DNA of 11,122 bases, from NCBI GenBank assembly GCA_010029945.1, contig RGQW01000044.1, forward strand, positions 1 through 11,122, in the 5' to 3' direction. The stretch's first letter is position 1, and every line of letters starts with the position of its first letter. This DNA comes from Actinomycetota bacterium. GTDB lineage: Bacteria; Actinomycetota; Actinomycetes; S36-B12. The notes below the pieces were generated by a model. That model worked only from the letters and a program-made list of their open reading frames with translations. It was not told where the DNA came from and made no database searches. The position numbers and the translations under genes are program-made. This document shows, in pieces, positions 6,646 through 11,122 of this stretch.

Positions 6646-9600
6646 GTGAGTGAAGCGGCAGGCTTGATGTGGCGCGATGCCCTTACTCAACTTCCTGACC
6701 AGCAGCAGGTGGCATTCGCTTCGCGCTTCTATCGGTATCTGTCCGATGAGGAGATGTCCGGCCACGAGGTCCTGACCATGGTGGACGATCTCGAGGCAAT
6801 GCGGGCTTGGGCGACCGACCGCGCACCCGGTCAGACTCTCGTACGGGGCTGGACTCCCGACATTCCCGGAGTGGGCTATTCAGTCATCGAAATCGTTACT
6901 GATGACATGCCCTTCCTCGTTGATTCGGTCACCGCGAACCTTGTTTACAGCGGACGCAACGTTCACCTGATCGTGCATCCACAGCTAGCCGTTAAGAGGA
7001 ACAATGACGGCACGCTCGAAGACGTGCTCGATATCGATGTCGATCACGCACCGTCCGATGCGCTCATCGAATCGTGGATGCGCGTCGAGGTCGAGCGCGA
7101 CTTCGTGTCCGATGATCTTGAGCCGCTGATCAACTCCACTCGACGCGTACTGAGCGACGTACGCAAGGCCACGACGGACTGGCAAGCGATGCGTGCACAG
7201 GCCGAGAGCATTGCGCATGAACTCAACCAACACCCTCCGGTCGGTATCGATTCGCATGATGTTCACGAGGCGCGGGCACTGCTTCAGTGGTTGGTGGACA
7301 ACAACTTGACGTTCCTCGGATACCGGGAATACGACTTGATCACCGTTGAGGGTGAGGATGCGCTGCGCCCGGTGCCGGCAAGTGGATTGGGCATCTTGCG
7401 CCAAGAAACGGCGAGTGGTCACGAAGACGATGCTGTCTCGCTGTCCTTTGCGATCTTGCCTTCGAGTGTGAGATCCAAGGCCCGTGAGCCGCGCCTGCTC
7501 ATCCTGAGCAAGGCGAACTCTCGATCCACGGTGCACCGTGCTGCGTACATGGACTACATCGGCATCAAGAAGTTTGATGCCGACGGCAACGTGGTCGGGG
7601 AGCGGCGCTTCCTCGGCCTGTATGCCGCGTCGGCCTACAACCACTCGGTGGCCGATATCCCAGTCTTGCGCGACAAGCTCGACCACGTGATGCGCGCACT
7701 GGACTACGTCCCTAGCTCGCACAGCGCGAAGGATCTACTGCAGTTTCTGGAGACCTACCCGCGCGATGAGCTCTTCCAGATTGACGACGATCTCCTCGCG
7801 CAGTTCGCCGAATCGGTCATGCACCTTCAAGAGCGCCGCCAAACCCGGCTCTACGTGCGCCCCGATGACTACGGACGCTTCCTGTCCTGCCTGGTTTACC
7901 TGCCCCGTGACGGCTACACCACCGCGGTCCGCTTGAAGATCGAGTCGATCTTGAAGGAAACCTTCGGTGGGATCTCGGTCGAGTTCACCACCCGCGTTAC
8001 CGAGTCGGTGCTCGCGCGCCTGCACTTCGTTGTGCACGTTCCCATCGGCCAGGGAATCCCGGCCTTCGACGAGGACGATCTGCAAGAGCGCGTCGCGGCC
8101 GCGACACGATCGTGGACCGATGAGTACGCACGCATCCTGATCGAGCGCGTGGGAGAAGCCCAGGCGCCAGCGTTGTTGAGAATCTACGACGACGCCTTCC
8201 CCGAGTCCTACAAAGAAGACTTCGATCCGGCTACCGGAGTGAACGACACACTCGCCATCGAACAACTCGAACCGGCTGAGCTGAATCTGCGTCTCTACGC
8301 GCCGGTGGTCAGCGATGCCCGCGAGCTGCGCTTCACCGTGATGCGCGTGGGTCAGGCGATGCCACTGACCCAGGTGCTACCGATCCTGCAGCGCCTCGGG
8401 GTGGACGTGATCGACGAGCACCCCTATGAGATCAACCGCGCCGACCGGCCAGCAGCGCGGATCCTCACGTTCGGGGTGATCCTTCCGGACGGCGGCATCC
8501 GTGAACTTGACTCGCTGTTCTCCCGCTTCTGTGAAGCCTTTCGCGCTTGCTGGGACGGCCGCTGCGGCATTGACACCTTCAACGCCCTTGTCGTCACCGC
8601 CGGTGTGGACTGGCGTCAGGCGATGATCATTCGCGCCTACGCCCGCTACCTGCGTCAGATCGGTTCCACCTTCGGCCAGGGTTACCTCGAGCAGGTGATC
8701 CTGGATCACTCCGAGATCTCCCGAATGTTGATTGAGCTGTTCGAGGTGCGCTTCGACCCCGAGGAGAAACGCGATCGGCAGCACACCGAGGACCGTCTCC
8801 TCGAACGCATCAATCAAGCCCTGGACGCCGTTCCGAGCCTGGACGCCGATCGGATCCTGCGGCAGTTCCTCACCCTCATTTGCGCGACCGTGCGCACCAA
8901 CTTCTACGCCATCTCCCGTGCAAGTGAGGGGAGCTGCTCGGTCGCCTTCAAGCTCGAACCTGGGTCCATTCCTGATCTCCCGCTGCCGAAACCGAAGTTC
9001 GAGATCTGGTCCTATTCACCGCGAGTAGAAGGTGTGCACCTGCGCTTCGGACCGGTGGCCCGTGGTGGCCTGCGCTGGAGCGATCGCCGAGAGGACTTCC
9101 GCACCGAGATCCTCGGCTTAGTCAAGGCGCAGGAGGTCAAGAACGCCGTCATCGTCCCGGTCGGCGCGAAGGGCGGCTTCTTTCCCAAGCTCCTGCCCGA
9201 TCCCACGCTTGACCGGGAGGGCTGGGCCAAGGAGGGTCGCGCCGCTTACCGCGAGTTCATCTCCGCGATGCTCGAGGTCACCGACAATCTCCAGGACGGA
9301 AAGGTCATCGGACCGCGGAACGTAGTCCGTCACGACGAAGACGACCCCTACCTCGTTGTTGCCGCGGACAAAGGAACGGCCTCCTTCTCCGACCTCGCCA
9401 ACGAGATAGCCGCCGAGCACGACTTCTGGCTCGGTGATGCCTTCGCCTCCGGAGGCTCGGTTGGCTACGACCACAAAGCCATGGGCATCACCGCCAGGGG
9501 CGCCTGGGAGTCGGTCAAGCGCCACTTCCGCGAACTCGATATCGACACCCAAACCCAGGACTTCACCGTGATCGGTATTGGCGACATGAGTGGCGACGTC

Positions 9601-11122
9601 TTCGGTAACGGCATGCTTCTCAGCGAACACATTCACCTGATCGCCGCATTCGATCACCGCCACATCTTTATCGATCCGAACCCGGATGCCAGCACCTCTT
9701 TCACCGAACGAAAGCGAATCTTTGACCTTCCGCGCTCATCCTGGGCCGACTACAACAGCGACCTCATTTCCGATGGCGGTGGCGTGTTCAACCGCGCGCT
9801 GAAGTCCATCCCGATCACCCCGCAAATGAAGGACGCTCTCGATATTCCCGAGACCACGCAGTCGCTCACACCCGCCGAACTGATCCACGCGATCGTGCAG
9901 GCACCAGCAGATCTGCTGTGGAACGGCGGCGTTGGTACCTACGTGAAATCCCAAGCGGAAGAGAACCAAGACGTCGGTGACAAAGCCAACGACGCTGTCC
10001 GCGTCAACGGCTCCCAGCTGAAGGTGAAAGTCGTGGGGGAGGGCGGCAATCTGGGCCTGACCCAACTCGGGCGCATCGAAGCCGCGCGGCACGGTGTGAA
10101 GCTCAATACCGATGCCATCGACAACTCCGCTGGAGTGGACACCTCCGACCACGAGGTCAACATCAAGATCGCTCTGGACCGCGCCACGGCCGACGGCACC
10201 CTCACCGCGCCCAAGCGCGAGGAACTACTGGAGACGATGACCGACGAAGTCGCTACCAAGGTGTTGCAGGACAACTACGACCAGAACGTCGTCCTCGGTA
10301 ACGCCCGTCGCGGCGCGACTGCCCTGGTCACCGTGCACCAGCGAATGATCCGCCAGCTTGAACACGAGGATCTCCTTGACCGAGCGCTGGAGCATCTGCC
10401 CGACGACGAGGAGTTCGCCACCCGCCGAGCCGCGGGTGAAGCCCTCACCGCGCCGGAACTCGCCGTTCTGCTCGCGTACGCCAAGATCGCGTTGCTGGCT
10501 GAGTTGAACGAGTGTTCCCTCAGCAAGGACCCCTGGTTCGAGCGCACGCTCCTGAACTACTTCCCTCCCGCGATGCGTGATGCCTACGCAATCGGAATCG
10601 GCGAGCACCCGCTCCGCGACCAGATCATCAACACCGTCGTCACGAATCGACTTCTCAACGTCGGCGGTATCACTTTCGTCTTCCGGGCCCAGGAGGAAAC
10701 CGGCGCCAGCGCCGAGCAAGTTGTCCGCGCTGCGCTCACCGCGATGGAAGTCTTCGCTATCGACGAAATGTGGGGCTGGGTCAATAAGCTCGATAACCAG
10801 ATCCCTACCACCGCGCAAAGTGCACTGCAGTTGGAAACTCGACGGCTGCTTGATCGCGCGACCCGCTGGTTCCTGCAAAGTCGCACGGGCGACATCGACA
10901 TCGCGCAAGAAGTTGCCTACTTCGCGCCCGTTATCTCCCAACACGCCCATGGTGTGTCATCCATGCTCCAAGGCAATGAAGCCGCGCGATACGAAAGGCT
11001 CACCTTGCGCTTCATTAAAGCGGGCGCTCCAGAGGAACTGGCTCGTCAGGCGGCGAGTAGCCTTGATGTCTTCCTCCTGCTAGACATCTCAGACATTTGT
11101 GCTCGGACGAACGAGTCCTCGG
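6646..11122 (+). CDS. gdh: Large NAD-dependent glutamate dehydrogenase (cut by right edge)
   Basis: This enzyme oxidises L-glutamate to 2-oxoglutarate and ammonium with NAD+, linking amino-acid breakdown to the TCA cycle in the cytoplasm. The frame is open from a GTG at 6646 to the window end, 1492 codons without a stop; family members run about 1600-1650 residues, so roughly the last 110-160 are outside. The N-terminal part holds ACT-like regulatory segments (for example IEIVTDDMPFLVDSVTANL near residues 80-100, and WLVDNNLTFLGYREYDL further on). The catalytic part contains ARGGLRWSDRREDFRTE from about 805, the lysine motif VPVGAKGGFFPK with Lys842, and the Rossmann-type GIGDMSGDVFGNG at 977-989, followed by AAFDHRHIFIDPNPD and VVGEGGNLGLTQ. 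The start is supported by GAGAGG 8 bases upstream; an ATG at 6667 is an alternative. In mycobacteria this enzyme class is controlled by the FHA protein GarA; no such gene is in view. Continuous long antisense open frames here are shadows. Confidence 0.97.
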   Translation, partial: MSEAAGLMWRDALTQLPDQQQVAFASRFYRYLSDEEMSGHEVLTMVDDLEAMRAWATDRAPGQTLVRGWTPDIPGVGYSVIEIVTDDMPFLVDSVTANLVYSGRNVHLIVHPQLAVKRNNDGTLEDVLDIDVDHAPSDALIESWMRVEVERDFVSDDLEPLINSTRRVLSDVRKATTDWQAMRAQAESIAHELNQHPPVGIDSHDVHEARALLQWLVDNNLTFLGYREYDLITVEGEDALRPVPASGLGILRQETASGHEDDAVSLSFAILPSSVRSKAREPRLLILSKANSRSTVHRAAYMDYIGIKKFDADGNVVGERRFLGLYAASAYNHSVADIPVLRDKLDHVMRALDYVPSSHSAKDLLQFLETYPRDELFQIDDDLLAQFAESVMHLQERRQTRLYVRPDDYGRFLSCLVYLPRDGYTTAVRLKIESILKETFGGISVEFTTRVTESVLARLHFVVHVPIGQGIPAFDEDDLQERVAAATRSWTDEYARILIERVGEAQAPALLRIYDDAFPESYKEDFDPATGVNDTLAIEQLEPAELNLRLYAPVVSDARELRFTVMRVGQAMPLTQVLPILQRLGVDVIDEHPYEINRADRPAARILTFGVILPDGGIRELDSLFSRFCEAFRACWDGRCGIDTFNALVVTAGVDWRQAMIIRAYARYLRQIGSTFGQGYLEQVILDHSEISRMLIELFEVRFDPEEKRDRQHTEDRLLERINQALDAVPSLDADRILRQFLTLICATVRTNFYAISRASEGSCSVAFKLEPGSIPDLPLPKPKFEIWSYSPRVEGVHLRFGPVARGGLRWSDRREDFRTEILGLVKAQEVKNAVIVPVGAKGGFFPKLLPDPTLDREGWAKEGRAAYREFISAMLEVTDNLQDGKVIGPRNVVRHDEDDPYLVVAADKGTASFSDLANEIAAEHDFWLGDAFASGGSVGYDHKAMGITARGAWESVKRHFRELDIDTQTQDFTVIGIGDMSGDVFGNGMLLSEHIHLIAAFDHRHIFIDPNPDASTSFTERKRIFDLPRSSWADYNSDLISDGGGVFNRALKSIPITPQMKDALDIPETTQSLTPAELIHAIVQAPADLLWNGGVGTYVKSQAEENQDVGDKANDAVRVNGSQLKVKVVGEGGNLGLTQLGRIEAARHGVKLNTDAIDNSAGVDTSDHEVNIKIALDRATADGTLTAPKREELLETMTDEVATKVLQDNYDQNVVLGNARRGATALVTVHQRMIRQLEHEDLLDRALEHLPDDEEFATRRAAGEALTAPELAVLLAYAKIALLAELNECSLSKDPWFERTLLNYFPPAMRDAYAIGIGEHPLRDQIINTVVTNRLLNVGGITFVFRAQEETGASAEQVVRAALTAMEVFAIDEMWGWVNKLDNQIPTTAQSALQLETRRLLDRATRWFLQSRTGDIDIAQEVAYFAPVISQHAHGVSSMLQGNEAARYERLTLRFIKAGAPEELARQAASSLDVFLLLDISDICARTNESS

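Noticed and set aside
6985..10950. Chain of antisense open frames opposite gdh, up to 245 codons
   Set aside because: They are caused by GC-rich codon structure; the plus frame is one uninterrupted GDH with all motifs.

Overview
The window looks like a stretch of GC-rich actinobacterial chromosome. The best indicators are a SecA that reads almost residue for residue like streptomycete/mycobacterial SecA1, a very large actinobacterial-type NAD-dependent glutamate dehydrogenase, a WS/DGAT-family acyltransferase, a DUF2505 protein, and frequent GTG starts. The genus cannot be fixed from the sequence. The content is mostly ordinary core chromosome. I see no insertion sequence, CRISPR array, tRNA, rRNA, prophage or integrase.

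Layout: (1) 1-350, minus strand: the first 117 residues of a GNAT-like acetyltransferase that leaves the window on the left. (2) 351-488: a divergent intergenic region with a perfect 7-bp-arm inverted repeat. (3) 489-3323, plus: secA, complete, 944 residues. (4) 3324-3548: a 225-base spacer with a weak hairpin and no convincing gene. (5) 3549-5003, plus: a WS/DGAT O-acyltransferase whose HHxxxDG motif reads HQVLVDG. (6) 5000-5995, plus: a patatin-like lipid acyl hydrolase with an intact Ser-Asp dyad, overlapping the previous stop by an ATGA junction. (7) 6043-6543, minus: a DUF2505 protein, convergent with the patatin gene. (8) 6544-6645: a 102-base divergent intergenic region. (9) 6646 to the right edge, plus: the large NAD-glutamate dehydrogenase, 1492 codons present and still open at the end.

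Functionally there are three blocks: protein export (SecA), a coupled lipid pair (an acyltransferase-fold protein and a phospholipase/lipase) that could act on the same acylglycerol pool, and glutamate catabolism to 2-oxoglutarate (GDH). From memory, secA and the large GDH are also near each other in Streptomyces, and a WS/DGAT gene lies close to gdh in Mycobacterium tuberculosis, so the neighbourhood may be an old actinobacterial arrangement. I found no strong evidence of an undescribed multi-gene system. The most useful leads are the altered catalytic motif in the WS/DGAT protein, its tight coupling to the patatin gene, and the left-edge acetyltransferase that lacks a recognisable acetyl-CoA loop.
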